This document shows positions 32,951 to 42,624 of a stretch of DNA of 64,000 nucleotides, piece after piece. Position numbers and translations under genes: made by a program. Where the stretch lies: assembly GCA_910587005.1 (NCBI GenBank), contig CAJULB010000004.1, positions 62,001 through 126,000 of the forward strand, read 5' to 3'. Positions within the stretch are counted from its first letter, which is position 1. Each line of letters opens with the position of its first letter. The notes beneath the pieces were generated by a model. It saw only the letters and a list, made by a program, of their open reading frames with translations, made no database searches and was not told the origin of the DNA. This stretch comes from an uncultured Christensenellaceae bacterium (GTDB lineage Bacteria > Bacillota > Clostridia > Christensenellales > Borkfalkiaceae).

Positions 32951-33442
32951 TTAAAACGGCGGTTCGTCAGGACCTTCAAATCCCGAATATTTTTCCGCAA
33001 ATTCATCTTCGAAAATCGTAACATACATCGTTTTCAAATATGCTTTTACGCCGCATTTGGTTTCGTCCTTACCGGGAATCTCCCAATTATACGGGCGAAT
33101 AATCAAATCGACATTCTTAATCTCTGCGAAGTCCAAAGTCGAAATAGTGTCGGCATCGAGCATCGTCTTGTTCTTCCCCGTGATAAGGAATACCTTAGGC
33201 GGAATGTTGTCGAAGCTTACGGAAACCTGAAGATAATATACTTCTTCCTCATCTTCGCTACGAGCAGGAAGTTTTCTGATATTCCAACCAGCTCTAAGCA
33301 ATTCTTCTGCCATCTCGGGGTCATCGATAATTACACAGAAGTTTTTGGCTCCCTGTCTGTTGTACTTACTACCTTCCCCTTTGAAGTTGCGGAAGATAAT
33401 CTTTGCGTTCTCGATATTAATATTATCGCGTACTTGTGCCAT
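32951..33442 (-). CDS. Putative single-stranded DNA-binding protein
   Basis: 163 aa. Beta-rich body (AKIIFRNFKGEGSKYNRQGA, KNFCVIIDDPEMAEELLRAG, YYLQVSVSFDNIPPKVFLIT) and an acidic C-terminal tail ending GPDEPPF, resembling the DxPF tail with which SSBs recruit partners. It lies right after the polymerase fusion and before helicase genes. An OB-fold SSB role is inferred from tail and neighbours. Confidence 0.65.
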   Translation of the reverse strand: MAQVRDNINIENAKIIFRNFKGEGSKYNRQGAKNFCVIIDDPEMAEELLRAGWNIRKLPARSEDEEEVYYLQVSVSFDNIPPKVFLITGKNKTMLDADTISTLDFAEIKNVDLIIRPYNWEIPGKDETKCGVKAYLKTMYVTIFEDEFAEKYSGFEGPDEPPF

Positions 33443-36400
33443 TATTTTTTATCTCCTTTTTTATTATTAATTGTTAATCCGGATATATCGTATCCTTTCG
33501 CACAATCGAAATGGAATTCATCATCGCAGAAGTCGGGGCAATTCTGACAAGGCGTTTCCGACCCGCAAGGAGCTAACCAAGGCGGGAGGTCAGGCAACGG
33601 TTCTTCTTCATCCGATACAAACCATTCAAAATCGCCATATTGAGAAATGGTATCTATTGCGTCATTTGCCAAATTTTCATAGAATGATTCATCAATATCC
33701 TTTTCTCTGCCAAGTTCTTTAACCATTTCCGATTCGAGCCACCGATATCCAGTAGAACCGGAAGCTGCATAATACTTACCCTTATCGCCACGAAATAAAA
33801 CGCCACCGTTCGTACCGTGCTTTACGGGTGTAAACTGACCAACCCTACCAACAAATTGATAGTTATGACCTTCGCCTATTTTTTCATTCAAATCGCTGGA
33901 AATATCAGCAAACTGATCTTCACTTAAAGCATTCTTCTTGAAAGATTTTTCAGCTTTTTCGAGCTGTGCCTCATACACACTTACATCTGGAAGTTTTTCA
34001 TTCATATCCAAATATAAGTTACCTTTCGATACTGCAAATGTTTCGCAGAAGTCCTCAAATGCCAGCGGTTCTTTAGAGAAAAGCCTCTTAAATAAATAAG
34101 GGACAGCAAACTGTTTACCAGTCGCCGTCCATTTTCCTTTTTCTTTTCCGTCCTTATACTTTGCAATATAAACTGCATCGTTTACAAGACACATCCTATC
34201 GTATGTTGCCTCATGTTCGAAAGTATAGCCATACTTCTTACCGAAGTCCATTACAAACTGAATTATTTCAGGCGTTGCATTCGGAATCTTAATCGAGTCG
34301 GTCTTAATATGTGCTACGGTAAAGCCACGCTTTTGAACCTCTTCTTTTAAGTCAATCATAAACAACGCCCCTCTCTTCGCCACGATATTATCTACATTTC
34401 TCTGGTCTCTGAAAGGATTCTCAAACGAAGCAGAAGTTAATCCGTAAACCGAATTTATAGCAGTCTTTAACGCATCTGCGAGTTGCTTGGACGTCAATTC
34501 TCCATCTTGAACTCTCTTAATATAAGGCGTCAATTTGCCATCCAGCATTTTGTTTACTTCGTCCCAAGCCTCGTGCTTGATGCTTACTCTGCCTTCTACT
34601 ATTTCTCTAAAGGCTCTTGTAAACTCGGGTCCAAATAAACACTCGGCAATTGCACTGTGCGGATGCATCGAAGCAATATCAAGCAAAGCCACATTCGTGT
34701 ACATTCCGGGTTCAGCGTAAACATAACCGCCTTCTCCAACTTCTTCGCCTTTATATATGGACTTCCCACGTTCGAACCGATATCCCGGGAAGTAAGGCAA
34801 TAAACTGTTTTCGGGACCGTGCTTAGTCTTCATCATATCGGGACAAGCTTCTTTTAAGAATATCAATGTATCCCTATCAAGATGATGTACAGGTTCTGCA
34901 AGGTTTCTATAATTAAATTGTCCTTGCGGTTTTCTGTTCTTGCCAAATATAATTCTTTGGGTTAACGTATTCGTAGTATCGTTTACCGTCATCCCAGCTA
35001 AATCTGCCAGAATCTGACGAGCCGTCCAGTCGGCAGATAAGTAATCGAATGCAGCCTCCGTGGCTATTACGTCATTATCGCAATATTCTGCTACTTTAAT
35101 CCACTGGCTTTCAGGAACGGGTTGATCCCAAGGAAGACCTAACTCCTGATGGTGAATACCCATTTCTATTTCAAGCTTTTTAAGACTCTTCTTATTGCCA
35201 GCCGACGCAAAATCGTAAATATCGGTGTACGATATGTTGTAAGCCTCACCGAACAGATAGTTTGAATTTCTATCCGGATTGTTGATTATCTTTTGTGATA
35301 AATCAAAAAGCTGTTGTTCAGTGTACCCCATCAATCTGGCATAAAGCATATGGTTATCATATCTTCTGCAGTTAAACCCGACTAACCTAAATCTCATTAA
35401 TTCTTCTATTTCTTTAGGTTTCGGATTTATCATTCTCACAACAGAGTTATTCTTACCACGGAATTTCCAGTTAACCAAAAACAAATTGGGGAATACTTCG
35501 ACGTCATAAAATACGAGTTTCGCATCATCGTTGTTGACACTCTCGGAACATTCGTCCGATTTAAATTTCATTTTATTTACAATTTTTATGCATTTGTCAG
35601 CGGAATGCGAACTGTTCGCAGCAAAGGCCAACACTGCATTTCTCATATCAGAAACATCGTACTTAATATTATTGTTGTACGCGTCTTCCAATATTTTAAA
35701 TATAAAGTCGATACTCGGTTTTGTGTAACCGTGAATCTCTTTATTCAGGTTCTTTTTTATCATCATCCGTATTTCTTTTTCATTCTGTACGGACTTAAAA
35801 TTTACCATCTTATCTTCTCCTTTCAGCGGTAAACCAGAACTTATAGTTGCTATTTGCAAATTGTTACATTTTGTAAGTTTTCTTCTCAACGAGCTACCAC
35901 CAGTGAAAACTTTAATTTCAATGTTGGTGTCGTAAATTCGACTAAGCTTGTCTGCATCACCACTATAAATATAATGCAGATGAACTCCGCCTCCTTTACT
36001 TATTTCTCCGTATGTAGCAGGCCACTTACTAGCTTCTAATAGACTTGCTTCTGTATCTTTGTTTCCATTCTTGTCCTTAATATCAAAGTCTATTACAATA
36101 TGGCTATCGGGAACTTTTACGTAATGCAACTTGGTTGTATCCAAGTCTGACAACTTCGTAATAACTTTATCCCACTTTTTTTTCGGAGTTTCATCAGCCG
36201 TAGCATATTGTGCTGGACATGATGCGTATTCCTTATCAAATATCGACTCGGAACAATCAAATATCAAACCGGGCTTTGTTTCAGTAGTTTCTTTAACATT
36301 AGCCTCAACTTTTTCTTCGAATTTATCAGTTTTAAACCCAATATAATAGCTTCTAACTCTTGAACCGTCATCGGCGTTATAACGCTCACGATACTCTCTA

Positions 36401-37614
36401 AAATAGTTTTTAAGTTCTTCTTTAAATGCTCTTTGCGGAAGAGGAAATCCTACCTTTGCGTCATCGCAATATACCTTATACATTTCCCAAGCAGCTTTGA
36501 GCGAGGTCCCGTCTTCCTTTGAAAATACATTATACGAATCTAAGACATAGTTGTAAAAGTCATTTGATGCTCCAAGCATCGAGATTGGAATATAGTCATC
36601 GTATCTACCGGGATTTTCCAAATATAATTCGTTACATTTATAGGCAATGCCGCCGAGTTCGAACTTAATTTGGTTTACTAATTTTTTGTAATCTCTAGGT
36701 TCTACTTTATCGCCAGTTGGTGAAACATCAATAAGTCTTCGTATCAATCCCGACTTTGCGTCTGTAATCTTTACAGGCTTGTTAGTTCCCATAAATAAGA
36801 AACATTTAAATCTATTTACATAAGTCGATTTAAATTTTTCATTAACAGTCATAAGCTCGTGAGATACTAAACTATTTAATCTTGTATTGTCCTCTATTCT
36901 CGACAGGTCTCCATCGTGCTGAATGGCAACCATCGGGTTTGACTTGAATGCCTCCAACGCAAACGAGTTACTGGACGAGCCAAGAGCCTTCGCATCGAAT
37001 ACCGAATAATATCCGTCAAATAATTGCTGAATAATATTAAGTACCGTCGACTTACCAGTTCCAGCAGATCCGTACAAAACCATAAATTTTTGTATTTTTT
37101 GTGAATCACCGGATACTATAGACCCAATAGCCCATTCAATTTTTCTACGTTCTTCTTCAGAATATAACGTAGACATAAGCTTGTCGTATGCAGGAGTCTC
37201 GCAATTCTCTAAAGGATAGTTTAATTTTTTACTTGCATAATCCTCTTTCGTGGTTTCGTGGTTCGAAAATATAATTCTTTCATCGAGCATCTTGAACTGA
37301 TCTCTCATTTGTTTCTGACAATATTTATGCCAGCTATCAATCATACCAGTTTCCGCGTCCCACATATGCAGGACCTTTACTCGAGCATCAAATTTGTCCT
37401 TGTTCTCTTTGGCGTAAATATCAAGCTCTCTGTCAATAAGCTGAATAGCGTCTTCCTCATCGGTAGACCAAAGCCCTTTTTCCTCAATCCAAATAGCATA
37501 GAAATCCCCACCACGAACCATTAAATCCTTACTCTTTTTAATGATGAATTTGGGATAAATTTCTATTACACCGCGTTGTTTGCTGCGCGTAGAAATCATC
37601 AGAAAGTCTAACAT
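33442..37614 (-). CDS. SF3 helicase-PrimPol-exonuclease-family B DNA polymerase fusion
   Basis: 1390 aa in one frame. Order: SF3/D5-type helicase (Walker A GSAGTGKST 182-190; FLFMGTNKP 272-280), PrimPol-type primase (VIDFD 507-511, GGGVHLHY 541-548, IEIKVF 565-570), 3'-5' exonuclease (DVEVF 704-708, NCRRYDN 748-754, YCDNDV 844-849), then family B polymerase (motif A DIASMHPHSA 979-988, motif B KTAINSVYG 1050-1058, motif C KTDS 1104-1107). It may unwind, prime, extend and proofread. Protein-primed polymerase inserts were not recognised. C-terminus has a Cys-rich tail (CGSETPCQNCPDFCDDEFHF). Start 37614 lacks a close Shine-Dalgarno. Confidence 0.88.
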   Translation of the reverse strand: MLDFLMISTRSKQRGVIEIYPKFIIKKSKDLMVRGGDFYAIWIEEKGLWSTDEEDAIQLIDRELDIYAKENKDKFDARVKVLHMWDAETGMIDSWHKYCQKQMRDQFKMLDERIIFSNHETTKEDYASKKLNYPLENCETPAYDKLMSTLYSEEERRKIEWAIGSIVSGDSQKIQKFMVLYGSAGTGKSTVLNIIQQLFDGYYSVFDAKALGSSSNSFALEAFKSNPMVAIQHDGDLSRIEDNTRLNSLVSHELMTVNEKFKSTYVNRFKCFLFMGTNKPVKITDAKSGLIRRLIDVSPTGDKVEPRDYKKLVNQIKFELGGIAYKCNELYLENPGRYDDYIPISMLGASNDFYNYVLDSYNVFSKEDGTSLKAAWEMYKVYCDDAKVGFPLPQRAFKEELKNYFREYRERYNADDGSRVRSYYIGFKTDKFEEKVEANVKETTETKPGLIFDCSESIFDKEYASCPAQYATADETPKKKWDKVITKLSDLDTTKLHYVKVPDSHIVIDFDIKDKNGNKDTEASLLEASKWPATYGEISKGGGVHLHYIYSGDADKLSRIYDTNIEIKVFTGGSSLRRKLTKCNNLQIATISSGLPLKGEDKMVNFKSVQNEKEIRMMIKKNLNKEIHGYTKPSIDFIFKILEDAYNNNIKYDVSDMRNAVLAFAANSSHSADKCIKIVNKMKFKSDECSESVNNDDAKLVFYDVEVFPNLFLVNWKFRGKNNSVVRMINPKPKEIEELMRFRLVGFNCRRYDNHMLYARLMGYTEQQLFDLSQKIINNPDRNSNYLFGEAYNISYTDIYDFASAGNKKSLKKLEIEMGIHHQELGLPWDQPVPESQWIKVAEYCDNDVIATEAAFDYLSADWTARQILADLAGMTVNDTTNTLTQRIIFGKNRKPQGQFNYRNLAEPVHHLDRDTLIFLKEACPDMMKTKHGPENSLLPYFPGYRFERGKSIYKGEEVGEGGYVYAEPGMYTNVALLDIASMHPHSAIAECLFGPEFTRAFREIVEGRVSIKHEAWDEVNKMLDGKLTPYIKRVQDGELTSKQLADALKTAINSVYGLTSASFENPFRDQRNVDNIVAKRGALFMIDLKEEVQKRGFTVAHIKTDSIKIPNATPEIIQFVMDFGKKYGYTFEHEATYDRMCLVNDAVYIAKYKDGKEKGKWTATGKQFAVPYLFKRLFSKEPLAFEDFCETFAVSKGNLYLDMNEKLPDVSVYEAQLEKAEKSFKKNALSEDQFADISSDLNEKIGEGHNYQFVGRVGQFTPVKHGTNGGVLFRGDKGKYYAASGSTGYRWLESEMVKELGREKDIDESFYENLANDAIDTISQYGDFEWFVSDEEEPLPDLPPWLAPCGSETPCQNCPDFCDDEFHFDCAKGYDISGLTINNKKGDKK

Positions 37615-37707
37615 GTAGCATCCATTATTCCGACATCAGTCGAAATATCCCTCCTTCTTCATTTATTAATTTTTTATTTTGCATTACTTTTTCCTCAATC
37701 TCTTAAG

Positions 37708-38259
37708 TCAGATATTGAGAGTGGCGTCTAAATACCAGCACATTTGGTACCAGATTTCGACTTCGCGTAAATCGTATTTACAATTATTTATAACAAATAA
37801 TCCGCCTTCACCATTGCTTGAATATTCTCGGTTCAGAAATCTAAAAATAACAAACCTTGCAAATTCATCATCATAGTTGTTATCATCCATAGACCCCAAA
37901 CCGAGATTATCAATCATTGTCCAGAACCATTTGCTTAGCCTGTTCCCCTCTTCTGGATCGCTCATAGTATTTTCGCATTGAAACGATAAAGCGACCATCA
38001 TCTCCAACACGCTACACGGTACATTATCAATAAGCGACGCAATCATCGGTTGAATATAACCTTGCTCGTCGCCGAAGCGGTATCTCAAATCGATTCCGTC
38101 CTCTGCTCTGTTCTGATCCATTCCAATAACAACTTCAAAATCAACAGAATGTAACAGTTCAAATAATTTGGAATAGGAACGTCCTTTAAGATACCGCCCG
38201 TCAAACACGATTCCGCATAACCATTCGAAATATCGACTAGACAAATCTTCTCTGGTCAT
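37708..38259 (-). CDS. Conserved hypothetical protein upstream of the polymerase
   Basis: 183 aa. TREDLSSRYFEWLCGIVFDG, LFELLHSVDFEVVIGMDQNR, VLEMMVALSFQCE and REVEIWYQMCWYLD. A family seen beside replication genes in Clostridia phages; no fold or activity recognised. Two nearby Trp/Tyr-rich helices suggest a protein-protein interface. Confidence 0.65.
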   Translation of the reverse strand: MTREDLSSRYFEWLCGIVFDGRYLKGRSYSKLFELLHSVDFEVVIGMDQNRAEDGIDLRYRFGDEQGYIQPMIASLIDNVPCSVLEMMVALSFQCENTMSDPEEGNRLSKWFWTMIDNLGLGSMDDNNYDDEFARFVIFRFLNREYSSNGEGGLFVINNCKYDLREVEIWYQMCWYLDATLNI

Positions 38260-38267
38260 TCAGAATA

Positions 38268-38963
38268 TCAATCCTCCTCGTCGCTATCGTCCGAATCATC
38301 TCCGGAAATATCCGAAAATTTACGATTGTCCTTTGCGACTTCATAATATATCTTAACTTTGTCATCGCGAACGTGAAGCATATCATCCTCGTATTCTCCG
38401 AAATGTTTCAAAGCCTCTTTACCGACTGTGTTCTCAATTTTAACAGGCTTATCCATCTCATCCGCAAGAATGCCATCCGCATAGTATGTAAGATATATGG
38501 TTTCGTACGAATCATCGTCTTCAAATTCGTCAGGCGAGATAACAACACGGTTACTTTTTTTTGTATTCTTTTTTTCAGAAACAACTACTTCTTGTACTAC
38601 GTTGTTGTCTTTTTTAGCCTCGGCATCGCTGCCCTTTGCACCAGCATAGTAGTTCGCATAATCAACCGGAGGCTGTTTTTCCTGTTTTTCTATCGAGCTT
38701 TTTAAAGCCTTTGATTTGTTTTCAGAAATTTTTTCTTCCGATTTTTTGTTGTTTTCGTTCTTCGAATTTTCAATCTCATTAAGATTCTCGCAAGTTTTTA
38801 CTTCCTTGTTCTCTTCAAGTTTGGAAGAATATAAATCTTTAATTGATTGAACCTCTGCATCGATTCTCGCATCAAATTTTTTCTTTAAAAGAAAATACGA
38901 AACTCCGCCGCCGATAGCTCCACCAACAAAAAAGCTGGCAATAATTTTAAATGTATTCTTCAT
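38268..38963 (-). CDS. Membrane-anchored acidic protein
   Basis: 231 aa. One N-terminal helix (IIASFFVGGAIGGGVSYFLL, 8-27), a charged coiled stretch rich in Lys/Glu/Asn (about 40-130), and a C-terminal domain (YETIYLTYYADGILADEMDK, VGKEALKHFGEYEDDMLHVR) ending in a run of Ser/Asp/Glu. N-terminus in the membrane, C-domain cytoplasmic by the positive-inside rule. Possible tether for replication proteins. Overlaps the 56-aa membrane gene by 17 nt. Confidence 0.65.
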   Translation of the reverse strand: MKNTFKIIASFFVGGAIGGGVSYFLLKKKFDARIDAEVQSIKDLYSSKLEENKEVKTCENLNEIENSKNENNKKSEEKISENKSKALKSSIEKQEKQPPVDYANYYAGAKGSDAEAKKDNNVVQEVVVSEKKNTKKSNRVVISPDEFEDDDSYETIYLTYYADGILADEMDKPVKIENTVGKEALKHFGEYEDDMLHVRDDKVKIYYEVAKDNRKFSDISGDDSDDSDEED

Positions 38964-39117
38964 TTTTTTCTTCGCTCCTTATTGTCATGATTGTTAATGC
39001 TAATCCGCCCAATAATGCAGATGCACTTAAAAGAACTCCGCCAACAATATGACGTTTCTTTGATGTGTTCAATACATAATCTATAGAATTTAAAATATTG
39101 TCGATGAGTTCAAACAT
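38947..39117 (-). CDS. Small membrane protein (56 aa)
   Basis: 56 aa, MFELIDNILNSIDYVLNTSK then one hydrophobic helix (HIVGGVLLSASALLGGLALT) and a charged tail. It is missed in simple ORF lists because of length. GAATGATTATG context; the preceding gene stops 2 nt upstream. Part of a run of one-helix proteins. Confidence 0.55.
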   Translation of the reverse strand: MFELIDNILNSIDYVLNTSKKRHIVGGVLLSASALLGGLALTIMTIRSEEKNEEYI

Positions 39118-39119
39118 AA

Positions 39120-39218
39120 TCATTCCCCCTTTCCCTTAAGTACTGCTAATCCGCCTACGAAGCATACGCCGGCCATCGCCGCCAACGTACACGATACAAA
39201 TGCTGCGAAACCGTTCAT
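39120..39218 (-). CDS. Very small membrane protein (32 aa)
   Basis: 32 aa, MNGFAAFVSCTLAAMAGVCF then VGGLAVLKGKGE: essentially a single hydrophobic helix with a basic end. GGGAGGAT lies just before the ATG, and the stop is 2 nt from the next start, which supports translation. Confidence 0.5.
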   Translation of the reverse strand: MNGFAAFVSCTLAAMAGVCFVGGLAVLKGKGE

Positions 39219-39237
39219 ATTAATCCTCCCTTTTTCG

Positions 39238-40161
39238 TTATTCTTTGTGTGCATAAGTCAAAATATCTCCGTCAACATTGAAGTCGAGCAAATATCCGTA
39301 TTCAACTTCTTCACCTTCATCCTTTGTGCAAAGTTTAGTAGCTCTGAAGTCAACGTAATTATCGCCGCGTTTATTATTTTCTTTATCATAAATCCAACCG
39401 ACTACTTGTCCAGCTTTTGTCTCTTCGAAACCGAGTTCTCTGTATACTTCATTCAAATATAAGTAACCCTGAACAATAAGTTTGTCGTTCATGTATCTTT
39501 GAATCTGACTGAGAAAGAACGTGTTATAATCATCATCCAACATGAAATTTGGATTTTTTCCGTCAAAAATTCTTGCGAAATCGCTTACGCCATCATAACC
39601 GGTTTTGAGAACATCTTTTTTTACTTTTTTATCTTTGCCGTTTTCGTCCGTAACAGTTTCAGTTACTTTATCCTTATGAATATCATAACGAAGTTCCTTA
39701 TCAACTTCACTTCCGAAACGCTCGATTACGCGATTCCTGTAATCATTAAAGCTCTTATCAACCGTAGCATAAGCCGCTGCCAAAGCCGCCGCCCTTTTCT
39801 TTAAAATATTATTCGATGCGATGATGCTTGTTAAGGACAAGCCACCGAGAATAATAGCAGGTGCATATAATCCGATAATTTTTGCGCCAGTTTTCAAATA
39901 TACACAAGTAAGCTCTCTTCCGAGTTCTTTCTTTGTGTAGTTTTCAGAATCCGACTCTTTTTTTTTGTGGATTACTTTAATTTTTTCTTTTGCGTCATTT
40001 ACATGCTTTCCAACTTTTGTTGTCGCGACACACGCTAAAACAGCACTCACAACAACTCCTGTTACACCGCCGGCGATAAGAATTTCGGCACTGTGTTTCT
40101 TAAAGCCCAACTTGGTTTTAGCAAAAACAGTTTTGAGCTTATTTCCTACTTCCAGTTTCAT
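39238..40161 (-). CDS. Membrane protein of the expanded paralogous family (member 1)
   Basis: 307 aa. Shared layout: N-terminal helix (AEILIAGGVTGVVVSAVLAC), basic coiled linker, second helix (YAPAIILGGLSLTSIIASNN), then LKKRAAALAAAYATVDKSFN, a coiled region and a C-terminal strand-rich domain (YLYLNEVYRELGFEETKAGQ, VGWIYD). Members at 41508 and 44748 share it (DUF6353-like in my judgement). Function unknown; possibly membrane remodelling or docking of replication. Confidence 0.7.
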   Translation of the reverse strand: MKLEVGNKLKTVFAKTKLGFKKHSAEILIAGGVTGVVVSAVLACVATTKVGKHVNDAKEKIKVIHKKKESDSENYTKKELGRELTCVYLKTGAKIIGLYAPAIILGGLSLTSIIASNNILKKRAAALAAAYATVDKSFNDYRNRVIERFGSEVDKELRYDIHKDKVTETVTDENGKDKKVKKDVLKTGYDGVSDFARIFDGKNPNFMLDDDYNTFFLSQIQRYMNDKLIVQGYLYLNEVYRELGFEETKAGQVVGWIYDKENNKRGDNYVDFRATKLCTKDEGEEVEYGYLLDFNVDGDILTYAHKE

Positions 40162-40409
40162 TTCTTTGATTTCTCCTTCTTTTCTACATGCTTAATCAAA
40201 TGCTTTAAATACCATTCGATTTTCTTTAAGTCTTCAATGCCGTTTTTCTTTTTCCAACGACAAATATACTTAATAATGTTACCCGTATCGGTTGCCTCAA
40301 CTCCTTCAAGTCCTTCCGTAAAAGCCTCGATAACATCGATGACTTCCATTCCCTTCTTTGATTGATAATGAGGCGGATGATTAACATAATCTATCTTTTC
40401 TTCATCCAT
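40158..40409 (-). CDS. DUF3310-family protein
   Basis: 83 aa from ATG 40409 (AAAGGA upstream). DYVNHPPHYQSKKGMEVIDV, then GNIIKYICRWKKKNGIEDLK and KIEWYLKHLIKHVEK is the DUF3310 (SaV-like) pattern, very common in Firmicutes phages, linked to nucleotide kinases in some. Function unknown. Overlaps the next gene by 4 nt. Confidence 0.85.
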   Translation of the reverse strand: MDEEKIDYVNHPPHYQSKKGMEVIDVIEAFTEGLEGVEATDTGNIIKYICRWKKKNGIEDLKKIEWYLKHLIKHVEKKEKSKK

Positions 40410-40422
40410 AAATATAAATCCT

Positions 40423-41055
40423 TTAATTTTTAAGTTGTCTAGGCGACGGTAACTCAATGAGCCATCCGTTTCTTACTGCGCGTGTACGCATTCCGTTCAT
40501 ATCTGTCCAACCGTAATAATTATCAGTGAATTGTCCGGATACACCAACCAAATCATAATAATCACTTACAGTTACAACACCGTATTCCGACATCAAGTCT
40601 TGTATTTGATCAAGAACCGATTCGGCATCACCGCGATTGTCGAGAATAAATTCTCTAACTTCATACCCGTATGTAGCATTTACGCGAGTGGGCGTTTTGT
40701 AACCAGTTTCGCGTTCATAATATTTCTGATAAGATATCTTTGAACCGCCACTTGATGAACTACGAGAATGTCTCGACTCCCCGTATAAAATCATATCAAT
40801 TCCTGTCGTAACGATATCAGATATGGCTTTTTTTAACGAAGGAATAAGTACACCGCCAATAATATAAGATTTAACATTCTTTGAATCCTCAGATACAAGA
40901 GAATCTTTAAGCTTTTCAAGTCCGCTTTTTTTACGAACTTTAGCATCTCCGCTAATAACCTTTTCAACTTTCTTATCGGGAATTGCTTTTTGTTCGAATT
41001 CTTTTCGTGATCTGTCAGAATTCGATTTGAAAGTTAATCCTGTTTCTTCGTTCAT
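40423..41055 (-). CDS. Paralogue-like protein with shared C-terminal domain (member 2)
   Basis: 210 aa. Basic N-terminal half (DRSRKEFEQKAIPDKKVEKV) with a weak hydrophobic segment (YIIGGVLIPSLKKAISDIVT). The C-terminal half VVTVSDYYDLVGVSGQFTDN then YYGWTDM matches VSLNDYYDLIGLASIPVGDK, LGWN of the 254-aa member at 41508, so it shares that domain but lacks the two-helix front. AAAGGAG precedes the ATG. Confidence 0.65.
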   Translation of the reverse strand: MNEETGLTFKSNSDRSRKEFEQKAIPDKKVEKVISGDAKVRKKSGLEKLKDSLVSEDSKNVKSYIIGGVLIPSLKKAISDIVTTGIDMILYGESRHSRSSSSGGSKISYQKYYERETGYKTPTRVNATYGYEVREFILDNRGDAESVLDQIQDLMSEYGVVTVSDYYDLVGVSGQFTDNYYGWTDMNGMRTRAVRNGWLIELPSPRQLKN

Positions 41056-41129
41056 CCTTATCTCCTTTCTATTTTCTTTAAAAAATAAAAAAGAGAAAGC
41101 ACTATGTTTTTAGTGCTCCCTCTTTTAAG

Positions 41130-41438
41130 TTACTTCACTTCTTTTTCTTTTGAATCCTCTTCATCATCCTCATCAGGGAATAAATTCGGAATCTCATGGT
41201 CGAGTTCATCGTCGAAATCGAACACCCGCTCAGGTGCATTCAACATCGCTTTCTTCGAAGCTCTCTTTGCTTTAATCTTCTTGATTACAGGTTTAATAAC
41301 GAACTTGGTGGCGATAAAGCCAACAACTCCGACAACCCCTGCAACGCCGAGGATTACGGCTCCCTTCTTCAATCCAGCGTGAGTTGCTACACTCATAGCT
41401 TCCGTTCCTTCAACAACAGTTTCGATTTTGTTTTCCAT
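41130..41438 (-). CDS. One-helix membrane protein with acidic tail
   Basis: 102 aa. Helix GAVILGVAGVVGVVGFIATK (27-46), basic patch KPVIKKIKAKRASKKA, then an acidic C-terminus (FDDELDHEIPNLFPDEDDEE). First gene after element B (37 nt downstream). AAGGAGAAAC precedes the ATG. Confidence 0.65.
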   Translation of the reverse strand: MENKIETVVEGTEAMSVATHAGLKKGAVILGVAGVVGVVGFIATKFVIKPVIKKIKAKRASKKAMLNAPERVFDFDDELDHEIPNLFPDEDDEEDSKEKEVK

Positions 41439-41474
41439 CTTTGTTTCTCCTTATAAAATAATTTTTATTGGTTT

Positions 41475-41499
41475 CATAATAGGGTCTGTTTTTTTCGCG
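41475..41499 (-). promoter_or_regulatory. Conserved 25-bp element, copy B
   Basis: Minus strand CGCGAAAAAAACA, 7 nt, TTATG (TATTATG). Begins 9 nt after the stop of the 41508 gene and ends 37 nt before the next ATG. Confidence 0.6.
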
Positions 41500-41507
41500 A
41501 ATATCAC

Positions 41508-42272
41508 TTATTCGTAGTTGTACTTCGGTCTTACTCTGAAATCTACAACCAAACAAGGAACTCCGACATCCGCCATCTGTGTACTGAATTCCAATTCCAC
41601 AAGAGAATTGTTTGCGTTCCATCCGAGCTTGTCCCCAACAGGAATACTCGCAAGCCCGATTAAATCGTAATAGTCATTAAGTGAAACACACATATCGCTA
41701 ATCATTGTATGGTTCAATTCGTTGACGGCTTTTCTTAATTTTTCGATATCGGACTTAAAATATCTACCTGATAATCCGTCATAACAAAGTGTGTCACCAT
41801 TACTTGTGATGATTACTTCGCTTTTTGACGCAGGATTTCTGGCAATTTGTTCTTTTGCAACCTCATCTCTTACCTGCTGTTCTTTTTTCTCTCCGATGGT
41901 TTCTATAACCTTTTCTTGATACAGCTTCAAAGCAGATTCGGAAAGGGAATATGCAGTAGCCAAAGCCGCATTGCGTTTATGATTTATGTTACTTGCCGCA
42001 ATAATACACCCAACAGACAGGGTCGTTATTACCGCACTCGGAATATAACATTTGAATGCTGCTTTAAACACTTCTATAGGTTTAAGCTCTTCTTTATTCA
42101 ATTCCTTCTTTTTTTCTTGTATAAGTGTCATTGCTTTAGGAGTAGACTTAACTGCCATAACAGTTGAAGATATCATTCCAGATATACCTGCCCCTATAAG
42201 AATTTCAGGACTATACGACTGTATCTTTTTTGCAATGCCATTAAAGAAATATCTTACTTTTTCATTCTTCAT
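41508..42272 (-). CDS. Membrane protein of the paralogous family (member 3)
   Basis: 254 aa. N-terminal helix PEILIGAGISGMISSTVMAV, basic linker, second helix YIPSAVITTLSVGCIIAASN, then HKRNAALATAYSLSESALKL, and the C-terminal domain with SLNDYYDLIGLASIPVGDKL, GWN. Same order as members at 39238 and 44748. The start overlaps the end of the 42262 gene by 11 nt. Confidence 0.7.
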   Translation of the reverse strand: MKNEKVRYFFNGIAKKIQSYSPEILIGAGISGMISSTVMAVKSTPKAMTLIQEKKKELNKEELKPIEVFKAAFKCYIPSAVITTLSVGCIIAASNINHKRNAALATAYSLSESALKLYQEKVIETIGEKKEQQVRDEVAKEQIARNPASKSEVIITSNGDTLCYDGLSGRYFKSDIEKLRKAVNELNHTMISDMCVSLNDYYDLIGLASIPVGDKLGWNANNSLVELEFSTQMADVGVPCLVVDFRVRPKYNYE

Positions 42273-42624
42273 CCAGTCTAATTACCTCTTCTTCAAATAA
42301 TCCGGTATTCTTTAAATATACTTTAAATTGGATAGCTGCGTGTTTAGCGACGTCAAATCCCCAATTGTATCTTAAACTTAAAAAATACTCCATTTTAGAT
42401 ACGAACTCGTCAAATATCTCGAATACGCCTTTTTTTCTTCGTCCAGAAATATGTTCCGGAACAAACGTAAGATCGCTATACTCATAAAGTATCACGAGCA
42501 ACTCTTCGAATGCCCAACGAATATAAGATCTTTCTCTAAGACGAGAAGCTAACAAATAGTAGTTATCAAATCCTAAATCGTTTTCAAGATGTTTGCGAAT
42601 CAATCCAATTGTTACATCGTGCAT
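42262..42624 (-). CDS. Hypothetical protein
   Basis: 120 aa. VTIGLIRKHLENDLGFDNYY, IRWAFEELLVILYEYSDLTF and DVAKHAAIQFKVYLKNTGLF. Helical, not recognised. It overlaps both neighbours and is therefore probably translated by coupling. Confidence 0.6.
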   Translation of the reverse strand: MHDVTIGLIRKHLENDLGFDNYYLLASRLRERSYIRWAFEELLVILYEYSDLTFVPEHISGRRKKGVFEIFDEFVSKMEYFLSLRYNWGFDVAKHAAIQFKVYLKNTGLFEEEVIRLDEE

